Source: Platanthera guangdongensis (Eukaryota > Streptophyta > Magnoliopsida > Asparagales > Orchidaceae). Taken from it: a DNA stretch of 64,000 nt. Under the pieces are notes generated by a model. It searched no databases. It saw nothing but the letters and a program-made list of their open reading frames with translations, and was not told the origin of the DNA. The stretch spans positions 113,704,568 through 113,768,567 of the forward strand of contig CM077153.1 in NCBI GenBank assembly GCA_039583875.1, in the 5' to 3' direction. Positions 56,144 to 64,000 of the stretch are shown in pieces; the first letter of the stretch is position 1; each line of letters opens with the position of its first letter. A program made the translations under genes and the position numbers.

Positions 56144-57170
56144 TTTCCAAACGTAGTTTTGCCCAAATTTACGGACGGTCGTGGTGGGTTTGAAACAAAA
56201 TCCACTTGTTCTTCCAAGAAAAGATTATTATTATAATTATTTTCCAAACTATCATTTGTAGAGGAAGAAGGAGATATAGTAGACAACTTTTTTTTAAAAG
56301 ATCTATTTGGGGAGCTGGGTTATCTTATCCATTTCGTACAACCCTGAAGGCTTATTTGGAAGTGTCCGTGTTGTACTCCATTGATAAGAGTTCAAAGCCA
56401 AATCTTCAAAAATTTCCATTGTTGCTTCTGGTGTTTTGGGTGTTTAGAGTACCACCGGAAGCTGCATCGATCGTTTGCTTAGTAACCGCATTTAATCCAT
56501 TATAAAACATTTTGACTTGAAGACAAACAGGTAGTGTGTGGTGTGGACAGTGATTTATAAGATTTTTAAAACTTTCTCATGTATTGTGAAGTGTTTCAGT
56601 ATTGATTTGCTCAAAAGAACAGATAACATTTTACAACTTCACAGTTTTCGCAGGATGAAAATATTTTGACAAAATACTATTTAGAAATCTCATTCAAGTA
56701 TAGATAGATACTCTGGGGAGAGAATTTAGTCATTTGTTAGCCTTTGTGCGTAAAGAAAATGGAAAAAGTCTTACCCTAATCGCATCATTAGTAACACCAT
56801 TAATTTTAAACATACCGCAAATCTCAATAAAACTTGTGAGATGAAGGTTAGGATCCTCATCTTGTAGACCATCGAACTGCACGTACTATTGCACCATCTG
56901 TATAATAGCAGGCTTTAATTAAAAGTTGTTGTTCGCAATTACATGAAGAACAATACTTGTTTCTATACCCTCCATGTTGGTCCCAGCATAATAGGATATC
57001 ATCTGTTGCTGGACAACTCCTGGATTGGGATCACCCATATTTTCTGTTCTAGTGTCTCCGATCGACTCTTTGATGCCTAAGTGCAATTCCTGATCACGAG
57101 AACGAAGGCGACGCAAAATGGTGCCCTATATCTCAGTATCAAAAGGAATATTCGAAGAGATTTCTCGAGT
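56144..57170 (-). pseudogene. gag: Athila-1 gag N-terminal and core part
   Basis: 56919-57116 has the N-terminus (GDPNPGVVQQQM...ETSIVLHVIANNNF), where a TAA replaces Glu of NNFEL. In the following frame states come PNLHLTSFIEICGMFKINGV, NDAIRVRLFPFSLRTKA and LNSLPRVSIYT with stops, then YFHPAKTVKL. These are the Athila gag core blocks. Confidence 0.82.
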
Positions 57171-57311
57171 CATACACTAAAAAGGAAAATGAATTGGGGA
57201 GAGAAATAAAGGAAAAAATAAAAAAAGTGAAAAAGATGCGATAAAATTAATAACTGTCCTCTTTTCAAAATATCAAAACAAAGCTCCCCGGCAATGGCTC
57301 CGAAAACTTTT
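57171..57311 (-). promoter_or_regulatory. Athila-1 leader and primer-binding site (Asp tRNA)
   Basis: The minus strand reads GGAGCCATTGCCGGGGA at about 57283-57300. This is close to the Athila Asp-tRNA primer site (GGCGCCGTTGCCGGGGA), with two C/G-to-T/A changes. Confidence 0.82.
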
Positions 57312-59035
57312 TTATATAATCTTATAGAATTGGTTTATGAAAGAGAGAAGATGAAGATGATATTCTCCAATTCTATATCTGGTAAAGGCAAGTGTACCTT
57401 ATCATTTATATTATAGGATATTGAAGTTCAACATCAAGTTCGCATTTCCAAGGGAGGATTGATTACTTTTACTTTGAGGGTTACTATTATTTTATTAGAT
57501 GATTGTTTGGGTTGATTTTCTTAATTAAAAAAATGCTAAGTTGCACGTTATAAAAAAGGGTTAAATCTTATGGAGGAAAGATTAGTACTCAATTTTGAAT
57601 CACTTCGGCATGAGTTAATAAAAATAAAATAACAAACTGAATCTTAATAAAGTAAAATGCAACTTGACCGTGGGGGTTCCCAAAGTTAGAACACGCTCCT
57701 CTCGGAGAAGTGCCCAACTGAGTTTAGGAATATCTGACCGAACTCTTGTCCCGTATTCAGATGACTAAAACTCGCCTTAAGTGGTGAACCCTGCTATTGG
57801 ATTTGAGTCCAATCCGAGAGGTTTACGTCATTCTCTCGAGAGAGGTGCATGCAACTCTCTTTACTCTTGGGTGATCAATTTAAACTACAAGTTTCTCGGT
57901 TAGCTCAGAATGAAAATCTAAGCGGAGGCTATATATCGATAATATAGTCCCACTATATTTAAATCAAGAGTAAATTGAAGGTCAATATTTTAAAAAGAGA
58001 AAGAATGTTAAAACATCATAACTTGATCAACTCATCCTCAGATCATCCCGATCAAGTACTAATGAGGATTTAGTTACTCATAGTTTAGGAAATGAAAATC
58101 ATTTTAAGAATATACAAAATAAGAAAGAGAGAGAGAGAAGGGGAATAATACACTATTTTATTTCTTATTTAAATGAAGTTACAAAAAAGCCATAGAGATG
58201 TTACAAAGAAAGTTTGCAAAAAGATTATAAATGTGATGCAAGGGATTGCAAGAACATTAAAACATGAAAACATTAAGCTAAAACACTCTAAAATCAAACA
58301 CCCAACAACTTTCTAGAAGACTCAGATCTCATCCAGGAATACTTGGAGCTTGCTGGTATTTATATAATTTTTTCTAGGAAGTACGTGCTGCCATTACATG
58401 CCCGTGTAGGGAGGGAGAGTGGAGTTTGTTGACTTCTGCTGATGGAAATCTGGTAGGTTGGCGATTGGCTCGGGAGTTGGGGTACACGCCCTAGTGACAA
58501 GCTCATGTTAGGGGTGTGTGTAGGTTCGGTGTGTCAGAGGAGTGGGGAAAAGTTGTGTTGCGGGCACATCTTTGGAATTTGGCGAGACATGCTCCAGGTA
58601 CATGGATGTGTAGATGTTACACGGCCGTGACTGGGGCATGTAATATGGATTCTTCTCGAACTTTGACCGGGGCGAATTAGTTGAGGATTTGGATACACGC
58701 CCAGACTACACGCCAGCATAAAGAGTACACAGCCATGACACGTAGGAGTGTATTGGGGATTTTTCTGGATATGAACTTCGGACTGTTGCTTCATTCCAAT
58801 TGGTTTACATGTCCAAGGTACACGCCAGTGTAAGGAGTACATGGTCATGATCTTGGGGAATGTAGAGTGGAAAATGACCAAAAAGTGTCACAATCCTGAA
58901 AAGTAGAAAATAAACTAAGTTAGAATAATTTTTATAAAAAACAAATTATAAACTCATAATTCAGGTAGTTTATACTTGAAAACAAGAAAATGTAAAGATT
59001 TACCCAAGTAATTTAAACTTAATTGAGCATCATCA
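57312..59035 (-). repeat. Athila-1 5' LTR
   Basis: Partner of 47793-49386, ending CATCA on plus at 59035 next to the target duplication. TATA box on minus at about 58357-58366. U3 (58395-58860) has TACACGCC...GTGTA and ACACGGCCGTGAC words. The primer-side edge is uncertain by several bases because the terminal CA is mutated. Confidence 0.88.
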
Positions 59036-59040
59036 ACCTT

Positions 59041-59330
59041 CACGCAACACCCTTTATCCACGTGCAACGAGCATCTATTAAGCATCAACACATCCATTCT
59101 ATCTTTGCAACAGAATAAAGTATTCTGATACGTGACATGAAGTCCTCAGAAAGAAAGGCGTGCGAGCACCTGTATCAAATAGTGCCCCTGCCGGATAGTC
59201 CAAGATTTAGACGAATCATAATACAAATCAGTCATACAACCAGTGCACAAGGTGTACGGTATGGAAAAAATAAAGCTAAAGTCTAAATAATACTTATAAC
59301 CACATCGCCTTGCTTGAGGGCCTCCTACTG
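59041..59330 (-). pseudogene. pol: Chromo-2 protease, active-site half
   Basis: GALFDTGARTPFFL on the minus strand places Asp-Thr-Gly at 59168-59176. The reading degenerates towards 59041 where Athila-1 inserted, and the second half of the protease is at 47787 and below. Confidence 0.85.
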
Positions 59331-60400
59331 ACCAAGGTTTTACACTCTAGGTTAGGGTGGAGCATGATGGGACGCGGTTGACTCCACCATCTTCCTTTTC
59401 TCAGCATAAGATGCTACTGCCTTTTTTCTCTATGTTGTCATTCCAACACTCTCAGGCAGTGTGTCCCGGTTTGCCACAATTAAAAAATTGGATCGGGCCT
59501 CCTCGCCGACACGATGCCCTAGAAGTAACAGATGAAGCATCCAGTCCAGGAGATTTGGGCTTCTTGTTCCACTTTTGGTTCCCAAACTTCGATGAATTTA
59601 GTAGCTTAAACTCTGTCCTCTTTAGCGCCGAGCTATTTTTATTCTGTACATGCTTCATGTCTTGCTCTAGGGATCGGGTTGTATTGACCAAGGTCAGAAA
59701 ACCCTATTTCATTAGACCTGAGAGCAGCGTTCCTCATCAGTAAAGGTAGAACCCGCATATCGACCCAATCTCATGAATTCATGCAAGTGGTCGTCAACAC
59801 TACGATCGCCATGGGTTATTCTCTGAAACTGTGTCTCCATAGCAATTTTCCACCCTGACGGGAAATATCATGCCAGAAATAATCTCGAAAACTCATCCAA
59901 CATGATGTTGGTGAGTTGTCTCCAAGTAAAGTGATGTAGCTCTAATTCATCCCACCACAACCTTGTTTCGACATCCAAAAGTAATGTGGCTATGGTAACC
60001 TTCTGCCACTCCTCCATCTCTGTTACCGACATGAATCTCTTAATTCGAGAGAGCCAGTCCTCAGCTTGCATTGGTGTCCCAGTCCCCATAAACACTAGAG
60101 GGTTAAAGATCATCATATACTTGAGCTGCTTCTCAGACGCTCTTCTTGACACAAAAGGCTCTACAACCACTTGATCAGCCATTATAGGTTCAGCCACACT
60201 AAGAGGCGCCTGTCGCACATCAGGGGCAGGAGGTTGCATGTACTTCCCTCGCTGAGTATTAATCATGGTGAACATCGCGCCAGTTACCAATCGTATGTTT
60301 TTAGCAGAAGGAGGGGTGGCAGGCATGTCATTAGGAGCACTACTCTCTGCGAAGTGCTAACTTTCGTACTGCTCTGCACCACTCCTAGTAACCTAAAATC
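59331..60400 (-). pseudogene. gag: Chromo-2 gag
   Basis: 59868-60326: Pro-rich start (TPPSAKNIRLVTGAMFTMI), then FNPLVFMGTGTPMQAEDWLSRIKRFM, LLLDVETRLWWDELELHHFTWRQL and FSRLFLA, the retrotransposon gag core. 59452-59691: Lys-rich linker and zinc-knuckle start FFNCGKPGHTA, first Cys changed to Phe. The frame changes between the two. The N-terminus and core resemble the TRGAG gag, so TRGAG probably derives from a Chromo-2-like element. Confidence 0.85.
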
Positions 60401-60461
60401 ATGAAACACGCAATTAGGCGACCAAACATATTGCCAAAAAGCAATTATAGGAATCCACAGG

Positions 60462-61228
60462 TGTTAACCCCTCAGTCCGCAACACCTGCAAGATGCCAAG
60501 ACCTCCTCTTCACTAACCGCGGACTCAATTAGGCAGACCGCCTAGTCCGGCAAAGTAGCAGCAATCGGCCACCAAGGATGATCCACTAGCAGCAGACTCA
60601 ACACTCTGTTCGCCAGTCCGCCATGCCTTCGGACCTCTAGATTCTCTACGTCGGCGGACGCAGTGTCCCTTCCGCCCAGGCCGCTGTCCTCCAGCAAGAT
60701 TGCGCCTAGTAGCAGCTGATGGAAGCTCCAGCCCGCGAGCCCAGTCCGCCCCTTCTGCGCGGACTAGCGTGTTGTTTCTTTTTGCTTCCCGTCACCGCTG
60801 CCCGATTCTCCTATACCCCGGGCAGTCGGTTATTTTAGCCCTGCCCGTTTGGGCAAGCCCCCCATCCTATAAATAGGGGGGAGGTGGTGCACCCAAAGCA
60901 CACTGACTCGTGTCCAGGAACCTATTTTTTAAAGGCTGCGGACTCTAATCTAGTGCTTTGCGGACTCCAGCTTGCTCAGCCTTGTCTTCCTTTTTCATTC
61001 ACTTGTAACCAAACCCTTCTTCAGTAAAAGGAAAGCCCGTCGCAAGAGAGGCATTCAGGCCGCAACGGGCGAAGTCTGTTGTTGTCGCGGCTTACGGCCC
61101 TACTGTGCTTCTGGCTCTCGTCTGCTTAGTAGATTGATACTCACAGTCTCTCCTCTCCCTTCTTTTCCCTTGTGCTCGAACCATTAGCTGGTGGTGCTCG
61201 ACCCCCTTTGCGTTTTCGTGCATCAACA
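60462..61228 (+). repeat. Tat-C 5' LTR
   Basis: 767 bp, TGTTAACCCCTCAG to GTGCATCAACA. TATA box CTATAAATAGGGG at 60867-60878. U3 (60470-60780) has about ten AGTCCGC/GCGGAC words. It aligns with the Tat-A LTR in reverse over its full length. Confidence 0.95.
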
Positions 61229-61280
61229 GTTAATACGCGACCTTCAGATTCGAGTATCATTTTGAATTCAGCGGACAAAC
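61229..61280 (+). promoter_or_regulatory. Tat-C leader and presumed primer-binding site
   Basis: Only 52 bases separate the LTR from the gag ATG. No initiator-Met site is present. I cannot name the tRNA that would pair with GTTAATACGCGACC after the LTR. Confidence 0.4.
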
Positions 61281-62760
61281 ATGTCAAACCGCCAAGCCCG
61301 CTCCTCCGACCGCTCCAGTTCATCAGAGGATTCTCTCTGGGATGCAATCGAGCAAGCTCGCTTTGATGCCGAGCAATCCCGCAGGCAGACTGACCAGCGT
61401 CTCGAAACGATCAGCCAAGCACTGCTTGTGTTAACTCAGTGGCTCGCTCCCCAGGCCGCAGCAGAACCCGCAAACTCGCTAGTCCACTAGACTCTAGCTC
61501 GCCGAACTCCGCTTCGGCAGTCGCCAGTCACTCCTCGGAATCCTGTCCAGTCCGCTGCCCCTCTGCGCCCTCAGGAGGAGCAGTTCGCCTCATTCAGGAA
61601 TTTCTTCAGAGAAGCTGCCAGGGGCACTCCTGCCCGCCAGCTCCATTTTGCTGACCGCCAGTCCGCCGAGCCCGCAGACTCTCCAGCTTCAGTCCGCCCC
61701 GTCTACCCTGCTAAGTTCGAGAGCCCATCTCCCTTCGTTGATCGAATCCGATGGGAGTCGGCTCTGAACAACTTCAGAGAATCTCGCCTTCCATTCTATT
61801 CAGGGGAGACTGATCCAGTCTCCCACCTCCAAGCATTTGAAGGGGCAGTTGCATTGAGATGCCTCTCTGACGCTATCAAGTGCAAACTCTTGGTGACCAC
61901 TCTCGTAGGATAGGAGAGAGAGTAGTTCTATGAGCTGCCTTCGGGCACAATCTCTTCATTCGCTGAGCTTCGCAGTGAGCTGTTGCTGAGGTTTTCTACC
62001 TCAAGAAAAAGGAAAGATGGACCAACCGCTCTCTTTGAAATCAAGCAAAGGGACAACGAATCAGTTGCTCGATTCGTTGATCGCTTTCAAAAGGAGATCC
62101 AAGGGGTAAGGAATGTGAACCCCGACTACTACAAGGTTGCCTTGATCCATGACCTCCGGGAAGGCCCCCTGAAATTTAAAGCCACAATAAAGGCACCTGA
62201 GACATACCAAGAGCTGATCGCCATGGTGAACCGCTTCATAGAAGGCGAGAACGCCAATCCAACTTATGTTTCATCCCTGACAGCTAAGGCTGAAGGAAGG
62301 GATGCTTGCGATTCTTCTTCCCACAGCAAGCCCCCACGTCCAGACTTCCAGCCTCCTTCTCAAAGAGGCCATAATTTCCGCCATAAGAAACCTTTTCTTG
62401 GCCATCAACCGTTTCAGGAGCAGAGACTGTCGTTGGTCGCCACTCCCGCCATTCCGTTACAAGCACTTCCTATCCTCCAGCAAGCAGCCCTGCCTGCTCC
62501 GAGCCGATGTGATGCTGATCCCATGTAGGAAATTGCAGGTCTGGACCTTGACAAAGTCATCCAGATCTTGTATAAGAGATCGGAAGAAAAGAAGCAAGGG
62601 CCTCAGAGAGAGTGGAGGCCAAGGAACAATGCGCACTTCTGCCAATTCCACAAAGAGAAGGGACACTTGACTGAGGATTGCAAGGCTCTTCGTATGCTGA
62701 TAGAGAAGCTGCTTGCCGAGGGCAAGATTGACTTGAGCAAGAAAGATTCCTCTTCTTCAA
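61281..62760 (+). pseudogene. gag: Tat-C gag, four TAG stops in one frame
   Basis: The frame starts at ATG 61281 (MSNRQARSSDRSSSSEDSLW). It runs through a coiled segment, a Pro-rich stretch and the gag core (ALNNFRESRLPFYSGETDPVSHLQAFEGAV, then FAELRSELLLRFSTS and QRDNESVARFVDRFQKEI). It ends in a zinc-finger-like CQFHKEKGHLTEDC at about 62640-62681. TAG codons lie at 61488-61490, 61911-61913, 61923-61925 and 62526-62528, and there is no frameshift. At 61911 and 61923 the context (G-stop-ERE-stop-FYELP) indicates Trp codons. Confidence 0.9.
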
Positions 62761-63698
62761 AGCCATCCACCTCCAAAGGCAAGGAGGTAGCTGAAACTTA
62801 TCAGGAATGTGTGGAGGTTGAGGACGAAAGCCGTCTGGGGCCGATCAATGTCTCGTTTGAGTGCTTTAACGCAGATGACGAAGGAGTTCTGGGACACCTC
62901 TTCTTTATCCACGGTGGAGCAGCAACCGAGTCTACTCGGAAATCTTCAATCTTAAGGGTCAGTCGAGCAGAGGTGGCCTCTTCGTCTTTCATTGCTCCTC
63001 CAAGTGAGGTCGTCACTTTTGGCCCAGCTGATCTACCCCAAACAACAAATCCGTTCGACGATGCAGTGGTGATCAAGGTTGTTATTGGGGATTTCACAGT
63101 TGATAGGATTCTTGTTGACATTGGAAGCTCAGTAAACTTGCTGTTCAAATCTACTTTTGAGGCCCTGAAGATTGTAAAGCCTCTGCTTTCCACCGAAGGG
63201 CCACTCTATGGCTTCTCAGGGGAGAGAAAAGAAGTTGAGGGAAGCGTCGTCCTACCTGTAAAGCTTAGAGGGGAAACTAAGCAAGTTCAATTCATAGTGG
63301 TTGACGCTCCCAGTAGCTATCATGCCATCTTCGGCAGGCCTCTATTGAACAAGTATCAAGCAGTGGTTTCAACCTACCACCTTTCAATCAAGTTCTTCGC
63401 TGATGGACGAATGTGCCGGATCAGGAGTGACCCAAGGAGAGCAAGGGAGTGCTATGTCCGCACTGTCAACATGGTTGATGCCAGCCCTACCCTTGCTCCA
63501 GCAGCAGCTGCAGAAGCCTCTCCAAATTCAGAAGCTGCTGCTGATAGTAGAGCTCACCTGGAACCTGCACAGGTGACGCAAGGAGTCCCCATTGCTGAGG
63601 GGGAGGAGAGAAAGCTCTCCATCAACTCGGAGCTGCCTGAAGATCAAAAGGCCGAGCTGATCTCCTGCTTGTTGAAGAACCTGGATGTCTTTGCCTAG
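62761..63698 (+). pseudogene. pol: Tat-C protease and linker
   Basis: Same frame as gag. VVIKVVIGDFTVDRILVDIGSSVNLLF carries the active-site block (Asp-Ile-Gly at 63118-63126; relatives have Asp-Gly-Gly or Asp-Thr-Gly). It is followed by YGFSGERKEVEGSVVLP, FIVVDAPSSYHAIFGRPLLNKYQAVVS and a Pro/Ala-rich linker. It ends at TAG 63696-63698 in the motif VFA-stop-SAEDMPEV, where relatives have FAW. Confidence 0.9.
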
Positions 63699-64000
63699 TC
63701 AGCAGAAGACATGCCAGAGGTGGATCCAGATGTTGCATGCCACCACCTGAATGTTGATCCCAACTGCAAGTCAGTGCAACAAAAGAAGAGGGATATAGCA
63801 ACAAAGCTTGCTGAGCCAATAAGATAGGAGGTCGCGAAGCTCCTCAAGGCCAATTTCATTAGAGAAATTCAATACCCAACCTGGATATCTAATGTTGTAA
63901 TGGTTAAAAAACCAGGTGGGAAATGGCACATGTGTGTAGACTTTACGAAACTTAATAAAGCATGCCCCAAAGATTGTTACCCCTTGCCTCGGATAGATTC
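63699..64000 (+). pseudogene. pol: Tat-C pol: reverse transcriptase start
   Basis: It continues in the same frame: CHHLNVDPNCKSVQQKKRD, then a TAG at 63825-63827, then KLLKANFIREIQYPTWISNVVMVKKPGGKW and VDFTKLNKACPKDCYPLPRID at the window end. This is the N-terminal part of Gypsy RT. The catalytic YxDD lies beyond the window. Confidence 0.93.

Larger units (their letters stand above)
47793..59035 (-). mobile_element. Athila-1, Athila-type Gypsy element with complete ends
   Basis: Two LTRs of about 1.6-1.7 kb, an Asp-tRNA primer site, and gag, protease, RT, RNase H and integrase in Gypsy order on the minus strand. A long noncoding 3' region lies before the 3' LTR. The 5-bp target duplication ACCTT is exact (47788-47792 and 59036-59040). 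It inserted into the protease of Chromo-2 and later received a Tat solo LTR in its gag. Confidence 0.95.
60462..64000 (+). mobile_element. Tat-C, Tat-type Gypsy element, 5' part (continues past window)
   Basis: 5' LTR, gag, protease and the start of RT are in one reading frame on the plus strand. It abuts the 5' end of the Chromo-2 gag region, so it probably inserted there (left flank ACAGG). Confidence 0.93.

Noticed and set aside
61281..64000. Genuine amber readthrough or recoding as the translation strategy of Tat-C
   Set aside because: Six TAG codons, several at conserved Trp positions, are better explained by mutation; no readthrough context is evident. Kept only as a testable alternative.
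1..64000. Host protein-coding, tRNA or rRNA genes
   Set aside because: None found. tRNA-like words are 12-17 base primer sites next to LTRs, and all supported coding blocks are retrotransposon domains.

Overview
The window is angiosperm nuclear DNA made almost entirely of nested, mostly decayed LTR retrotransposons. The evidence is plant-type Ty1/Copia (Sirevirus-like) and Ty3/Gypsy (chromovirus, Athila and Tat) domains, initiator-Met and Asp tRNA primer sites, plant TATA boxes in the LTRs, and GT-AG introns of 70-80 nt. I found no host housekeeping gene, rRNA, tRNA gene or CRISPR array. The species cannot be told from the sequence. Element names below are local labels.

Layout. (1) 1-3398: Copia-1 on the minus strand, cut by the window edge. 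(2) 3399-5752: Tat-B, the 3' end of a plus-strand Tat Gypsy element, with an antisense gene remnant followed by the LTR. (3) 5753-16236: Sire-1, a minus-strand Sirevirus-like Copia with gag, pol and an env-like region between two truncated LTRs. (4) 16237-23693: Chromo-1, a minus-strand chromovirus with a 3.2-kb LTR. (5) 23694-24543: unassigned. (6) 24544-25306 plus 30947-32757: Sire-2, a rearranged relative of Sire-1, split by a gag-only element with 2-kb LTRs (TRGAG, 25307-30946). (7) 32758-38392: Copia-3 on the plus strand. (8) 38393-47438: Tat-A on the minus strand, with RNase H, integrase, a tandem-repeat zone, two antisense genes and the 3' LTR. (9) 47439-47787 plus 59041-60400: Chromo-2 on the minus strand, split by Athila-1 (47793-59035, target duplication ACCTT). 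Athila-1 is itself interrupted by a Tat solo LTR (54991-56138, target duplication AAGTG). (10) 60462-64000: Tat-C on the plus strand, from its 5' LTR through gag and protease into reverse transcriptase, cut by the window edge.

The most interesting part is the 3' region of the Tat elements. It carries genes antisense to gag-pol with their own TATA boxes and, for the second gene, introns. In both Tat-A and Tat-B the first antisense gene is fired divergently from the 3' LTR, so the U3 region lies between two promoters. Short CG-containing words are iterated in U3 upstream of the TATA box in seven different LTR families of this window, each family with its own word. The Tat-A word (AGTCCGC) is also packed upstream of the internal promoter of its second antisense gene.

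The insertions with clear target duplications give a relative order: Chromo-2 is older than Athila-1, which is older than the Tat solo LTR. Sire-2 is older than TRGAG. Tat-A and Tat-C are the best preserved: their sense frames run for kilobases interrupted only by TAG codons.
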